Assembly: GCA_029747015.1 (NCBI GenBank)
Contig: JAKOGI010000002.1
Coordinates: 3,631,001 to 3,695,000 of the forward strand
Reading direction: 5' to 3'
DNA: 64,000 nucleotides
DNA from: Carnegiea gigantea
Lineage: Eukaryota; Streptophyta; Magnoliopsida; Caryophyllales; Cactaceae
Position numbers and translations under genes: made by a program
Shown here: positions 44,849 to 56,600 of the stretch, one piece after another
Layout of the letters: every line of letters begins with the position of its first letter
How positions within the stretch are numbered: position 1 is the first letter of the stretch
The notes under the pieces: model-generated
Told to the model about the DNA's origin: nothing
Seen by the model: only the letters and a program-made list of their open reading frames with translations
Databases searched by the model: none

Positions 44849-45880
44849 GTTGGATTAAATCAACATATGAGTGCCATATGTCATGCCACTTAGGATGCCA
44901 TATGTAATGTCATGTAAAATTAATTAGCTACATAAATGTCCATTTATGATTTAACTAATGCAATGCGATATTTATTTTAAAAAATGACTTTTTGCATATC
45001 TTATGTATTTATTAATATACTATAATAAAATATTCATTGCATTAATAAATTCAAAAGGTGGTCCATAAAGTTTGCCCATAAAAATAAATGTTACAGATGT
45101 TAGAAAATTTTGACAAGAAAATAGTAAATAAATAATTATATTATGAAAACAAAGGAATTTTAAGTGATTTAAAAGGAAAAAAATAAAAGACACCATAATA
45201 ACTCAAAAAACAATAATTGTGTTGTTATAAAATTATTATTACCTTTAAAATTGACACGTTTTATTACTTATTTATATTTAATTGAATTTAAAATAACAAT
45301 TGGCCAAAATTCCTGCATGCACTTTTGACGTATCTTATGTAGTCATTAGTAAGAAGATAATATAATTTTTATTAAATTATAAATAAAAAAGTTGATCCAT
45401 TTTATCTACTAAAACTTGCCCACCAAAAAAAGACATTTCTTATATTAGATAATTTTTAAACAGTAGTAAATAAATAATTATGATACATATATAAAAGGAA
45501 TTTAAAATAATTTAATGCAAAAAGAAAAGGAAATAATGATAACTCAAAAAATAATTATTTTATAATGCAATATCAATTCTTTATATTAAAGTGATCCAAT
45601 GTCATATAATTGTTACTATTTGGTAATAAAATTTATTCTCCAAAAATATAATCGTTTAACAATGAAAAACTGAACAAATAAAATAAAAAAGTGAATTCAA
45701 ATTAAGAATGGAGAAGATGTTGCAACAAAAAAGAATCTAGGAAAGTGTTTAACTTTTGATAATTAAATAATCTGATACATCGATTTATTTTTATTATTCG
45801 AAAATAAATTATCTATTATGTTATGAATACATTTTAAAAAGTTTAAATTATGTCCTTGCATCGCAAGGGTATAACCCTAG
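44812..45880 (+). mobile_element. non-autonomous Helitron
   Basis: 1069 bp. The 5' end is TC (44812-44813) followed by (AT)n and TTAAAAGTTGG, and the 3' end is CTAG (45877-45880). A perfect 6-bp hairpin with a 3-nt loop (CCTTGC-ATC-GCAAGG, 45854-45868) sits 12 bp upstream of the end. The insertion lies between A (44811) and T (45881), as Helitrons require. The 3' end closely resembles the common plant form with GCATCGC-type hairpin and CTAGT. No Rep/helicase coding sequence is inside; it is AT-rich filler. Confidence 0.85.
44813..44842 (+). repeat. (AT)n microsatellite at the Helitron 5' end
   Basis: About 14 AT units directly after the terminal TC. Expansion at this position is common in plant Helitrons. 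Confidence 0.9.
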
Positions 45881-47111
45881 TATACAAAATAATCCCAGTA
45901 GCGTAGATAAAAAAAAGACAAATTACACATTGTTAGGAGAAAAAGGTGGATTGTGTTTGCTTATAATTTCATCCCTATTGACTCTCCAAAAAATTGCCTC
46001 TCTTACTAACATTAGAGATATGTAAGTATAATTTTTTTTTTCTCATGCCTAGTTTTCTCAAGTTGAACTATCACCTTAATAGTTTCATTCTCCGCTTGCA
46101 TTGTAGTACATTAGTTACTAATTTCTCAAAGAACTCCTTCTTCTCAACCATTGGGCCTAACTTTGACATCCTCTGGGTGGCATCTTCAATAAGTCTCATT
46201 GCCATCTCTTTCGCCTTTATCTTGGTAGCTTTCCTACCATCTGGGCGTATGGCCCTTCCGTATTAGCACTAGCGGATAGTAATTTGGTCCTTTAGTGATA
46301 CATATGGACACCCTCTAACCTTGCACCATGGTATGGAGGTGGTTTTATCTACCCAAAATTCACTTGACATCAAAATCCAGCACATAGGCCTACTTCAGCA
46401 TGGTATTTCACCTAATAAATAGACTTAAAAATTGATGAATTCTAACTCCTTGGAATGGTGCCCAAGTATACCTTGGAATATGTGAATATTACTAGTGGAT
46501 ATGCATTTTAATTGCCAACGTGGCGAAAATTCTGCTACTTCAGGGCAGGGTAGACTTTTGTCTGATATTTTTTGAATTTTAGGAGATGTTTGGTTTTAAC
46601 CTAAGGATTCCCAATTGTTGCAAGTTCTATTTTATTGACTTCCCCCGTGTGCTAACAATTGGCATGGACTCTATTTAGGGGAGCAATGGTCAAGATTAAG
46701 TGGAATGTGCACAAAATTCAATTGTCGTGCAATCTGGATTTTGGCTCAAATTGGAAAAATGCAGCTCTAAACCTTGGAATTTCCAAAAACGAAGTGAATT
46801 TGCACCCATCAATGAAGAAGTTCAAAGTGGCAGCATTCCCATTGATTGAGTACAACTCTCTAGAATGCCCCTATACCATCAGAGAGAAATCTTAAAATTT
46901 TTAGCTAATGGAATTTGTCATTATCTTTTTTAGATTTTTTTATTTATTTCTTGAGACAATTTGTAGGACTCCCATTGGTGTACTTGCCCAACTAATGTAT
47001 CAACTAATTTCCTTCATTAATATTTATAGACTCATTACCCCTAATGGATTCTCAAATTTGATGAAGGAATGCGTTGAGAGGCACGTGAACATTTTCTCTC
47101 AAAAATCTCTT
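45881..47111. other. no gene; one weak minus-strand fragment
   Basis: Minus strand at about 46265-46040 reads RPDGRKATKIKAKEMAMRL, then EDATQRMSKLGPMVEKKEFFEKL. This looks like the basic C-terminal region of plant transposon ORF1 or NAM-associated proteins, but I cannot assign it. The plus-strand open frames at 46659-46895 and 46908-47279 have no recognisable family. Confidence 0.3.
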
Positions 47112-47509
47112 GGGCTCCATTTGGATATTGGAAATTTGGTGGAAAGAAAAAAATTTTGGGAAAGTTACTTTTTTTTTGTGTTTGGTTTAGAGAAACTCAC
47201 AAAGAAAAAAAATATGGAGGAAAGTTATGTGGAAAAATTGTTAGAAACAAGCGATAAAATTTTTCCCATAAAATTGTGAGGAAAGTTTAAGGAAAATTTC
47301 CAACCTCCTTCAACCTGACATTGCTTAGATGACATTAATATGATTCAAGTAATTCATCAACATTCAAATTTCTCATCTAAATTCTTGTTTTTCTTCCTCA
47401 ATCCAAACAAGAGAACAAAAATTTATTTTTTCCCAACTTTTTTTTTCCTTCATATTTTTTTTCCTTCAACTTTTCTTTCCATCAAATTTTTCAAGGACCA
47501 AATGGAGCC
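47112..47509. mobile_element. MITE with GGCTCCATTTGG terminal inverted repeats
   Basis: Left end GGGCTCCATTTGGATATTGG, right end complement of CCTTGGTCCAAATGGAGCC-type sequence (CAAGGACCAAATGGAGCC). Similarity continues inward through GGAAAGAAAA on both sides. About 398 bp, non-coding. The flanks (AAAATCTCTT / TTAATCTTTC) show only an imperfect possible duplication, so hAT versus PIF origin is undecided. Confidence 0.7.
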
Positions 47510-49160
47510 TTAATCTTTCTCTCTTTTCTAGAGTGGTGATTTAAAATCTTTCCTTTAAAATTTATCTTTGTTGCCTTTAAGTGTTTAGGAAAGAGATTGA
47601 GTATAGAGACGTTCAACTTCATTTGGAATCTCAATTCTGGGCTCTAATCCCACAATCACCTTGATTGTTAGATAATGAATCCAAGGAGGAGCATCCATTG
47701 TTTTGCATTTCTATTGAGTGTTTTATGATCTTTTTAGTTAAGGAATCATCCTTACAAAATTGGTACTAGAGCTAACGGCTCCTTTTTTGGTGGGTTGTTT
47801 AGTTAAAACATTCATCTTTACATTCAATCAAAAGTTGCATCCTTTATGCCCCAAATCCACCTCCAAAAGCCCACATTTTGGGTTCACCAAATTTCTCTCA
47901 CTTAGCCATCTTAATAAGCCCATCTTAATCCATAACGAATCCCAAAATATCCTAAACTCATAAAAATCACAAAACATGCCTGGAATAAAGCCCGACACGG
48001 TTACATCTGTCTCGGTTGTGTCACTGATTCTGTCAAAGCCCTTTGACCATGTCATTGGTCATGCCAAGGCCCAATTGCCCATGTCATAGCCTGTGTCACA
48101 TCCCGGTATCATACCTTATCTATGCTAGCTACCTTCATACCACATTTTTTCCCAAGATCCTCAAGTATGGCTAATGGTGGTGAATCTTCTCATCATAGGG
48201 AACTCACTGAGCTCAAAGAGCAAGTAAAGATGCTCACTAGAGAGGTATAGAAAATAAAAGGGATTACGTTCATCTAGAGAAGAACATATAATTGGGAACG
48301 AGATGTGAGTCTCATTGATATCACCTATTCCTCCTCCTATAAAGACTATGATGATGAGAAAATAAGGGACTGTAGAATAAGACCTCCATGACATGACCTT
48401 AGAGACCTTAAAGTGGAAGCATCAAAGTTTAATGTCAATCTCAATCCGAAGAATTACCTAGATTGAGTTCAATCCATGGAAAAAATCTTTAAACTTAAGA
48501 AGTATAAGGATGAGAAATCATTCAAGATAGAAATTCTCAAGACGAAAGGGTACACGTCCTTATGGCATGAGAATTTGAAGAAGAAAGGGTAAAAGAAGCT
48601 AAATCTAGAATCCAAACATGGTCTAAACTTAAGAAGTACATGGAGAAGAGATTCCTACAATCCTCATACAAGTAAGAGCTCTACCTCAAGATTACCTTTC
48701 TTAGCCAAGAGAATCTCAAGGTGGAATAGGATACTAAGGGGATTCAACAACTGGAACTAAGGGTTAGGTTAGATGAAGAGCCCGAGCTTAAAATTGCTTT
48801 ATTCATCAAAGGTTTGTCACCTCCTATTGTAAATAAGCTAGGCCTCCACCCTTATCTTTCATTTGATGATATGTGCAATCTTGCCATCAAAGTTAGGAGA
48901 CAACTTAAGCATAGAAAATCCTTCCAAACCTTCTCTACTAAAAGTTCATCCATTCATAGCAAAATTGAGGCCCTACCTGTACAAATCAAAGCTCTTCACA
49001 AGGGTAAGAAGATTGTTTGCGAGCCACCTAAGAAGTCATAAGAGAAGAAATGTTCCAAATGCCATGGTTGTAGGAATTTTTAAATTGAGGATCCTAATAG
49101 AAAGTCCCTTACCATTACAGAGGTGGAGGTGATTCAAGCCCTTAGAAGACACTAGTCATG
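47510..49160 (+). pseudogene. Ty3/gypsy fragment: LTR end, PBS and gag
   Basis: A PBS-like TGGTACTAGAGC at 47761-47772 indicates that an LTR ended just before it. Gag starts at about 48168 (ANGGESSHHRELTELKEQVKML), followed in frames by LRDLKVEASKFNVNLNPKNYLD (family form is F.+D.P.FEGKLDP..FLDWL), FKLKKYKDEKSFKIEILK, TSLWHENLKKK and a C-terminal stretch (IALFIKGLSPPIVNKLGLHPYL). It is cut off before the zinc knuckle, and no pol follows. It differs from the gag of the 4303-11123 element. Confidence 0.75.
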
Positions 49161-49289
49161 AATAGTTTAAGATCGAGGATCATACTTTGGTCACTGGATG
49201 TTGGTGAATTGTTGGTAATCTGAGAAGCACTTCATGTCGAAGAGATTCCTCTTGGATGTAGCCAAAGGGAGCAAATTTCACATTCTAGA

Positions 49290-49430
49290 CTATGTTCCTT
49301 TCAACTTATGTTGAGTACTTATCATCACCATTCAACACATTGTAACATGATTTAGCACAATTAATCATTATTCAGCATAATTCAACATAATTCAACGACA
49401 TTCAGCACAATTCAGCACCTAAAAAAGTAC
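49290..49430. repeat. short ATTCARCAYA repeats
   Basis: A run of imperfect 10-11-bp units (ATTCAGCATA, ATTCAACATA, ATTCAACGAC, ATTCAGCACA, ATTCAGCACC). Such runs occur in termini of some plant DNA transposons, but no partner end was found. Confidence 0.55.
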
Positions 49431-49835
49431 TTAATTGATTAAAGATTGTGATTAAATCTAGATCACCTCTTTATTAATAATTGGGCTAATTTTACTAATA
49501 ATACAAATACGTTTCTAAATTTTAGAGAAAATTCATTAAAATTTAGAAATATTACATTTTGTAATGAATTGAAATAACATTTACTTAAGTATAATATAAA
49601 AATATTAATATTTTTACATTAATAAAATCTATATTATTTGATGAATTAATATATTATATACATACATAGATTTGTCATAAAAATATGCAAATTATGTACT
49701 TATTTTAAGAATGTTATAATTTTAAAAGATAAATTTTTTTAAAAAAATTATTGCTCATCATAAATTTATAATTTAACTACCATCTTTTGTAAGTAAAATG
49801 TTCTTCTGTACACTTTTCATCCCATTTGTTAAAAA
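49431..49835. other. very AT-rich spacer
   Basis: No coding or repeat signature that I can support. Confidence 0.4.
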
Positions 49836-50010
49836 GAGGCAAAAAATTTCTTTCTTACCATCCTCCCACCAATGGGTCTCTAAGGATTGGTCTCTCTGTG
49901 GCAGTGGTGTTTACTAAGGTAAGGCCGCCTATGCATCTGAATCTCCTCAGACCCTGCGAAAGCAGGAACCTAACCGTGAGTAGTTATTGCTGTTGTACTG
50001 TCCTCCCAAT
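49836..50010 (+). repeat. Au-like SINE remnant
   Basis: The plus strand has GTTTACTAAGGTAAGGCCGCCTA, CCTCAGACCCTGCGAAAGCAGGA and ACCGTGAGTAGTTATTGCTGTTG in the order seen in Au-type SINEs ('TAAGG.TGCGTA', 'CAGACCC', 'GC..GCGGGA', then TTG-rich tail). Diverged and without clear target duplications. Confidence 0.5.
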
Positions 50011-51209
50011 CACCTATGATTCAGTGCACCATCTGCTAGCCACCGGTAATAAATGAATAATTGAAAATGAAGCAAACCCCCACCACACGAAATAATATAC
50101 CAGTAATAAATGTAAAATGGTTGTGTTGTAAATAACCCAACCTCCACAGTTAGTTTTTACCATACCGTCTCTCCTTGCTTATCTTCAATTTTGCCCATGC
50201 TCACAAAATAGAGAACCAAACCTAAACTTGTTCACTTTCTCACCCCCTTTCTATCTCTATCTATCCCTTACACTATCAATCATATGTCGTTGCTCCATTT
50301 CAATGTGCTTACTCAGTTTGGTGGTGCTGGAGATTCTAGTGACGAGAGGCTTGCCTTGCTTTGTTTCAGCTAGATTGGTCTGGTAGGCAATGGCTACATG
50401 TGTAATATTCAAATTCAAAAGTTAATTGAGCCTACTTCATGCCCATGTTATGAAATTATAGTTGTAATTATGGTATTGTTTGATGCAACTGAATGAATTT
50501 CATAGTCTTTACCTAGGTTAGAGCTATGTCAAATTCGCAATATATGATGTTTTCGTCGTTCTTGTTATTAAATTGTTGGCTTTTCTTTTTCTTCTTGGTT
50601 GAGCCAATCGCTTTGCTACTTTTTTTCTCAGTGTCAGATTGTTGATTTGTTTGTGGGTTAGTTGCTTTATCTTATCAATAAATATAATCTTTAACCATTA
50701 GTTGGGTTGAATTTGAATCATGATACTTGTACATCTAAAATCAATGCTCTGTTTGTCGTGGTGTTGTTATATCGCTGTTCTTGTTTCTTTTCTTTTTTTG
50801 GCGTTCAATCCTTGTGATGTTTGGTTGTGCTCCTGTTCAAGACCACGGACAAAATGCACATTAAAAATCCATTTTGTCCCTATTCAATATTTGCTAAATG
50901 AACATTCTACTAATGTTCATGAAACTGGATAACATGGAAGGCTTGCTAGGTTATGTTCAATCCTTCTGCTATTTAAGATGTGGAATATTGATTGTGTATA
51001 GCGTGAGTACAGCGTGTAGGGACATGTAAATACTCACTGGAATTAGATGCTCATGACATGAATGCATCTTTCTTTTTGTGGTTAATATCTGAGACTCCCT
51101 ACATATTGCTCAAATTACATTTGGCTATCTCCTAATAGAGTGTTGTCATTGGTTATGTACATGGAGTATATATTTAATATTGAAGTTTTTGTATAGCATT
51201 TTGTGCCAT
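50011..51209. other. no gene recognised
   Basis: Short frames at 50720-50932 have no family signature. This could be the 5' part or intron of the Harbinger ORF1 remnant that follows. Confidence 0.35.
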
Positions 51210-51940
51210 AATGGATCATGCATCGACCTTTAATTGGGATCCTAAAAACGCAGAGAAGTTTGTTGAGCCATCAATGTGAAACTTAAAAGAAAAATCACAA
51301 CTAAAGTGGAATGATATTAGATAGTAGTTAAAGGCACAAACAGGGAAAAGGACAATTGTGAAACAATGGCAAAACCATTTCAATTATTTGGGAAAGAAGC
51401 TCAATACTTGGAAAGAGCTACAAAATGTGTTCACTGGTTTGGAATTCGATGTTGACACTCGATGTCATTTGGTGTAGTATGATGATAGGTGGATAGGATT
51501 TTCCAAGTAATTTAGACTTATTTCAAAATTATTTCAATTTTGTCATAAATAAAATCATGCTTTAAAATGTTGTTCATGATGGTATGGTTTCTAAATTTTT
51601 CAGAGACACCTTTTTGCTAAAGGATGGTTGACTAAGCGCTTAGAGTATGTGTCTCACATTCTTGATATTCAAGGGAGAAGAGGTAAGAGGCCATCTTAGT
51701 TTCCTTTATGAATGTGTAGTAGGTCCAGTGGTAATGTTTGGAGGGAAATGTCAACTTTGAACCTTGACGAAGGGTCTGGTGATAGTGAAGAAGCAAAGAA
51801 GGATAGTGGTACTCAAGCCAGTCGAGACGAAGGAAGTCATTTCCGACCTCAAACCATACAAACCACTAGCACTCATAGACGCAAGAGTGGAACAACTAAT
51901 ATACCTAACAAAAGCTTCAAGCAAGTACTAAACTAAACAC
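51210..51940 (+). pseudogene. Myb/SANT-like ORF1 remnant (PIF/Harbinger-associated)
   Basis: STFNWDPKNAEKFVEPSM, then GKRTIVKQWQNHFNYLGKKLNTWKELQNVFTGLEFDVDT (51211-51475). This is the Myb/SANT-like DNA-binding domain (PF12776 type: '...Q.+NHW..LKK.+..W..L...TGLG+D'). An intron-like gap and then RHLFAKGWLTKRLEYVSHILDIQG and an acidic Ser-rich tail follow (to about 51940). Stops in the first part show decay. In PIF/Harbinger elements this protein partners the transposase; no transposase is adjacent here. Confidence 0.65.
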
Positions 51941-51959
51941 TGTATAAGATGTGCAAGCA

Positions 51960-52290
51960 TTATGGACTGATGTCTAATTCTCAATCTGCCCCCACCGCCC
52001 CCCAACTTTTGTACATGAAATAGGGATAAATTCTGTTCCGACTCCCAAAGTTTGGCATAAATAATTTTCGGGACCTATAACTTTAGAAATGATTTCCCGG
52101 TCCATTTAGCTTTGGTGCAAATAATTTCTGGAACCAAACTTGCCAAAAATAGTTTTCTAAATTGCAAAAAGAGCCCTAAGATTTTAAAATTTCCATTTTA
52201 ACCCCAATTTTTAAAAACTTACTTTTGAAAATCTAAAATTTATGTATATGTAATTTTTCTCATTAGTAGTATTTTCGATCCTCTTTTATT
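51960..52290. other. leader-like region before the pararetrovirus remnant
   Basis: Contains two related segments (about 52040-52080 and 52110-52142) built on CTTTGG...AAATAATTT...GGAACC. No coding frame. It may belong to the viral leader or be host DNA. Confidence 0.3.
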
Positions 52291-52371
52291 TGGTATCAGA
52301 GTCACGTGAGCAAAAAATAATTAAGATTATTAAGCTAATTAGTAATTAATTAAGCTAATTAACTGTGATTA

Positions 52372-52775
52372 ATGCTTGAATCGTCACCTGCTTGTCCTGG
52401 ACCGAATTATTCACATATTATTCACTCATCGGAAAGCATTTCTCCAGTAGCACCTCAATTACACAATATAATTGATATTGTTTTAGAATTAAAAGTCGAA
52501 TTGGCTAAAATTAAGACTGAAGTCAAAGAGCTTAAGAAGCAAATATCTATAATCCACCTTTCTCTACTGAACGAAGTTAGACATAGTAAAAAATCTACTT
52601 CTTGTATTAGTACTCCATTTCAGCATAAATATCCTTTCTAAAATCCAAAAAATAACATTCCATTTCCTTTGCATGATATAAAAATTCAAAAAGAAGTAGG
52701 AGAAAAATCAGGTGAAAAATCGACTGAAAAATCAGAAACAGAAGAGGAAGAAGTACAAGCAGTATACTCTTAAAG
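52372..52775 (+). pseudogene. pararetrovirus small upstream frame
   Basis: ATG 52372. Contains a coiled-coil-like segment (LELKVELAKIKTEVKELKKQ), followed by a stop at 52639 and a Lys/Glu-rich continuation (GEKSTEKSETEEEE). The position after the primer site fits a small virion-associated or leader-proximal protein, but I cannot assign its function. Confidence 0.5.
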
Positions 52776-52997
52776 AGCTACATAATATGGTTGAGAAAGA
52801 ACAAAATTCAAAAGAATTAAACAAGATTATAGACGCAATTAGTGATAAGCATGATGTAATATCTGATGATAACGAAAGACTAATAATGTCCAATTAGAGG
52901 AAGAAATATATCAGTAGATGAACCTTGTTAAGCTAAAAGATCTGAATGTGTTACTTTTAGAAGAAGGCAGAAGAAAACTAGATAAAAATATGGTAAA

Positions 52998-54320
52998 ATG
53001 GTTGTTGAAGATGAGATTAATGAAATTGGAGAAGAACTCAATTTACGTGAGACAGAGACCAATTTGGTTAACAATCTTGTTCCTAAACCTGAAGAATTTA
53101 GTAAACCTTCTAGAAGAAATACTCATTTTATAAGACCTAGGTACGTTCCAGCAGGACGTACAACTAATTTTTCCTTCAGATTCATCCCAAAGAAGACTAC
53201 AACTTTTGAAAAAGTTAGCCTTACCCCAGTTAGTCAAACGAGATACATCTTAAACATAGATGGAGCTCATAATAGAGAAGAAATATTTGAATCATTGGAA
53301 AAGAGGCATGAATATGTCTTAAACCTAAATACTAGTTGGACTGCTGCAAATTTCCTAAACTACGTTGAATATAGTTTCTCTGGTACTGTACCTGACCAGT
53401 ATGATTCATTAAATGAAGATGGTAAAAACACATTAAAAATGATGGAAACACCAGTTGCAATGTTCAAGAATTTATGTAAGGAAATTGAAATTGAGTTTTT
53501 TAGAGGCAAACTTGATTCAGAAGAAAAAGCAAGAGAATGTCGAGAAAGATTAATAACATAGAGCTATGAGATATGAGATATTTAAAAAATTATATTGCTG
53601 AATCAATCAATATTATTGCAAAATCGGGCATAATGAAACTAATCTTGGTATGTTCTACGACAAATAGCCATATCCGATAAATTTCATAATTAATGAAAAG
53701 TATATTGTGTGGCTTGCACGAACAAATGTCATTGATGCCCTTGGTTCAAGAATCTCTTATTTAAGAAAATGGGTCAATGATCAATATCTTGATCTCCAAA
53801 AGCAAAAGAAAAGTAAGAAGCAATTTCTGACTTACTGGCATTCATCTTACAAATAGGAAAAAGAATTTGAAAGGAGAAGAAAAAGAAAATTCTATAAGAA
53901 AAATAGCTTTAATAAGCAAAGGGGAGATGAATATAGAAGAAAATATTATAACAAACTAAGTCCTAAAACACGAAGATTTTTAGATAAGCAGCTTCTTGTC
54001 CTACAGGGAAAAACAACAACAAATGCTGGGCATATGGAGAAGTAGGTCATTATGCTAATGAATGCAAAAATAGGAAGAATAACAAGCTTATCAAGACCCT
54101 GGGTAGCTTGGATTATGTTGAGCTTAGTGAAGATGAGGCACTAGATCTAACCCTAAATAATGATAAAGGGATTGTTGAAATTATCTTGGGCAATGAATAT
54201 GGAGAAAGCGATTATGAAGAAACAAGTTATATGATAAAAAGTAGCTCAATTAGTCTTGGTGATCTTCAAGGAGAAGAGTTCATTGTAAATAATGATAATG
54301 AGGAAGTCAAACGAGATTGA
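52998..54320 (+). pseudogene. pararetrovirus capsid-like region with altered zinc knuckle
   Basis: The longest intact piece (52998-53561) ends in a capsid-like segment (WTAANFLNYVEYSFSGTV and KNLCKEIEIEFFRGKLDSEE). It stops at 53559-53561, then continues in broken frames through a Lys/Arg-rich basic stretch. The zinc knuckle at 54024-54065 reads CWAYGEVGHYANEC, where the second Cys of the CCHC motif is Tyr. An acidic tail follows (54108-54320). No movement-protein motif was recognised with confidence. Confidence 0.7.
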
Positions 54321-55173
54321 ATCTTTCCCATAATCCAAAAGGACATGATTTATATAAAATTTCATCTTTCAGTTAAAGAGCAAGTATGTTTGTGAGAAGA
54401 TGGAAGGAGATCTTGAAATCAAAGATTGTGAGTATGATGTCGGAGAAGTTAATCTCGTTAACTGGAAAAACATCCTTTACTATAACAAAGATAGAAAATA
54501 TCGGCATATCCATGTTGAAAGTATCTAAGTAATTCAAATTACTCCACTACAATATTGTGGCAAAGATATTGATCTTTATACTTTGCTCTGTGATATCAGA
54601 CATACCAAGTTTAATTATCAAATTATCATAGGGATTAAGGCCAACTTATGTAATGGATTGGTAGGATTCAATTATCGACCTGGGTATTATGTGAGTTTAA
54701 AAGATGTATTTGTTAAAAATTTTCTATCCCTTAAAATAAAAATAGTTGGGATGGATATGAAAAGAGGAGGATATCCATTAAGGATATTTTGGAAAATTAT
54801 CTACAAATTAGATAATACTATAGATCCAAAGACTAAGGTCACAATGATAGAGACAGAAAAATTTGAAAGTCCTACCCCTATGCAAAAGATTCAGAGGATT
54901 AAATCCAATCCATAGGAGATAAAAATTGAACATTCATGGATATCTAGCTTTGCCAACCCTATAAAAATCAAGAAGAAAAATGTGATAAAAATTGATAAGA
55001 ATGGTAAAATAACCATAAAATCCCAATTATCAAGAAGTATGAGCACTAGATCAGAATGGGGAGAAAGATCTTCATCTACTAAAGAAGAAATTTAAAAAGA
55101 TGATACAATTAGTATGACTAGTGAAATGAGTAAAAAGAGTTTTGAATATGCCAAACTCAGTGTAGACTAAAGT

Positions 55174-55640
55174 ATGAGTTTACAAAGAAAGGTCATTGGG
55201 TACAAAACAAGAACTGTTAGTGAGCCAATTTATGAGGATGAGTTAGTCAAAAACATGACCACGAAAATATGCTGTAAAGTCACTAACACAAATCCTAATA
55301 GCATCTATATCTCAATAAATGTATGCTTAGAGGGATACAATAAATATGAGTTGTGTGCCTACATTGACAGTGGTTGTTCTGTATGCTTTAGGAAAAGATC
55401 ATTATTTTCAGAGTTTATGTGGGACAGAGCTAAAAATCCTTTATAAGTGAGGATAACTGATAACAGTATTATGAGTTCACAATGAAGCTATAAAAGGGTC
55501 ATCCATAGAATTAGGAGTTCAATGCATTATGCCAGTTCGATGGGCTGCTGATCAACCTTCTTATGATATGATTATTGGAAATAATTTTCAAAGATTATAT
55601 TCTCCACGCATAAACTAAATAATATTCATAATTAATAGCC
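55174..55640 (+). pseudogene. pararetrovirus aspartic protease region
   Basis: CLEGYNKYELCAYIDSGCS places the catalytic D-S-G at about 55365-55373. The frame ends at a stop (55444-55446), and the flap and C-terminal part (PSYDMIIGNNFQRLY, about 55555-55600) is in a shifted frame. The motif Asp is intact, but the domain is split. Confidence 0.75.
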
Positions 55641-55889
55641 ACTCAGTTCCTATTGAAAAATTAAGAAAGACTTACACTCATCAGAAAATTGAGTTTACAC
55701 GCAGCCAACGTGGTGAGAGGTACTGCTAGCACAATGTGAAAGAGCACTGATGATCTCATTACTCGAATTATCTATTAAAGAGCAAATTATCGAATAATAA
55801 GAAAAATTATATAAATAACTCTTCTCTAATAATCTACTAAAATTTTGGGATAAAGATAAAACATTTGTTGAATCACTTCACTAAATCCC

Positions 55890-56600
55890 AACATTATTGT
55901 CCGAGTCAAACAAATGGTGTATCCACATCAAGATATCCAAGAATTTGATGAAAAAATCAAAGAACTTTTGGATCAAGGATTAATCAGAAATAGGAAGAGT
56001 CCTCACACCAGTCTCGCTTTCATGGTAGGAAATCATGCAGAAGAAAAAAGAGGAAAAACAAGAATGGTGATCAATTATAAAAAGCTTAACGATAATACTG
56101 TCTTTGATGGTTATTATATTCCTAATAAAATAGTCGTTTTCAACAGAATTCAAGGAGCCTCTTGATTCTTAAAAATGGACAGCAAAAGCGATTTTTGGCA
56201 AATAAAAATGAATGAGAAAAGTATTCCTCTAATTGCATCTAGTGTCCCACAAGGACATTATGAATGGATAGTAATGCCATCTGGTCTTAAAAATGCACCT
56301 CAAATATTCCAGAAAAGAATGGATAACATCTTCAAAAATATTTATCATTGTTGTTTAGTTTACATCGATGATATCCTTGTCTTTTTCAAAACCACATAAC
56401 AGGACAAAGATGTCTTAGCTATCACCCAAAGATGCATTGACCATGATATTATACTTGGTAAGAATAAGAGCATTTATGCTGAACAAGAAATTTCGTTTTT
56501 GGGTCTAGAGATAAAGGTTAGACAGATCATCCTACAAAAGCATATTTTGAAAAAAAAAAAAAGAAATTTTCCTGAAAAGATTGAAGATAGAAAGGAATTA
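55890..56600 (+). pseudogene. pararetrovirus reverse transcriptase region
   Basis: IQEFDEKIKELLDQGLIRNRKSPH, then KTRMVINYKKLNDNT, then a stop at 56163-56165, then MDSKSDFWQIKMNEKS and the catalytic YIDD at 56361-56372. A stop at 56397-56399 follows, then SFLGLEI and the start of the connection (about 56500-56600, interrupted by an A-run). RNase H does not follow. Confidence 0.85.

Larger units (their letters stand above)
52291..56600 (+). mobile_element. endogenous pararetrovirus remnant (Caulimoviridae-like)
   Basis: About 4.3 kb that reads, in order, a tRNA-Met primer site (TGGTATCAGAGTCA, 52291-52304), a small coiled-coil-like frame, a capsid-like region with zinc knuckle, an aspartic protease and a reverse transcriptase. 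No integrase and no LTRs were found. The RT context (DSKSDFWQIKM, QGHYEWIVMPSGLKNAP, CLVYIDDILVF) is that of plant pararetroviruses. RNase H is missing because the copy ends at about 56600 in the RT connection. Many stops and shifts show it is defective. Genus not assigned. Plant genomes commonly carry such fossils, inserted by host repair rather than by integrase. Confidence 0.85.
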
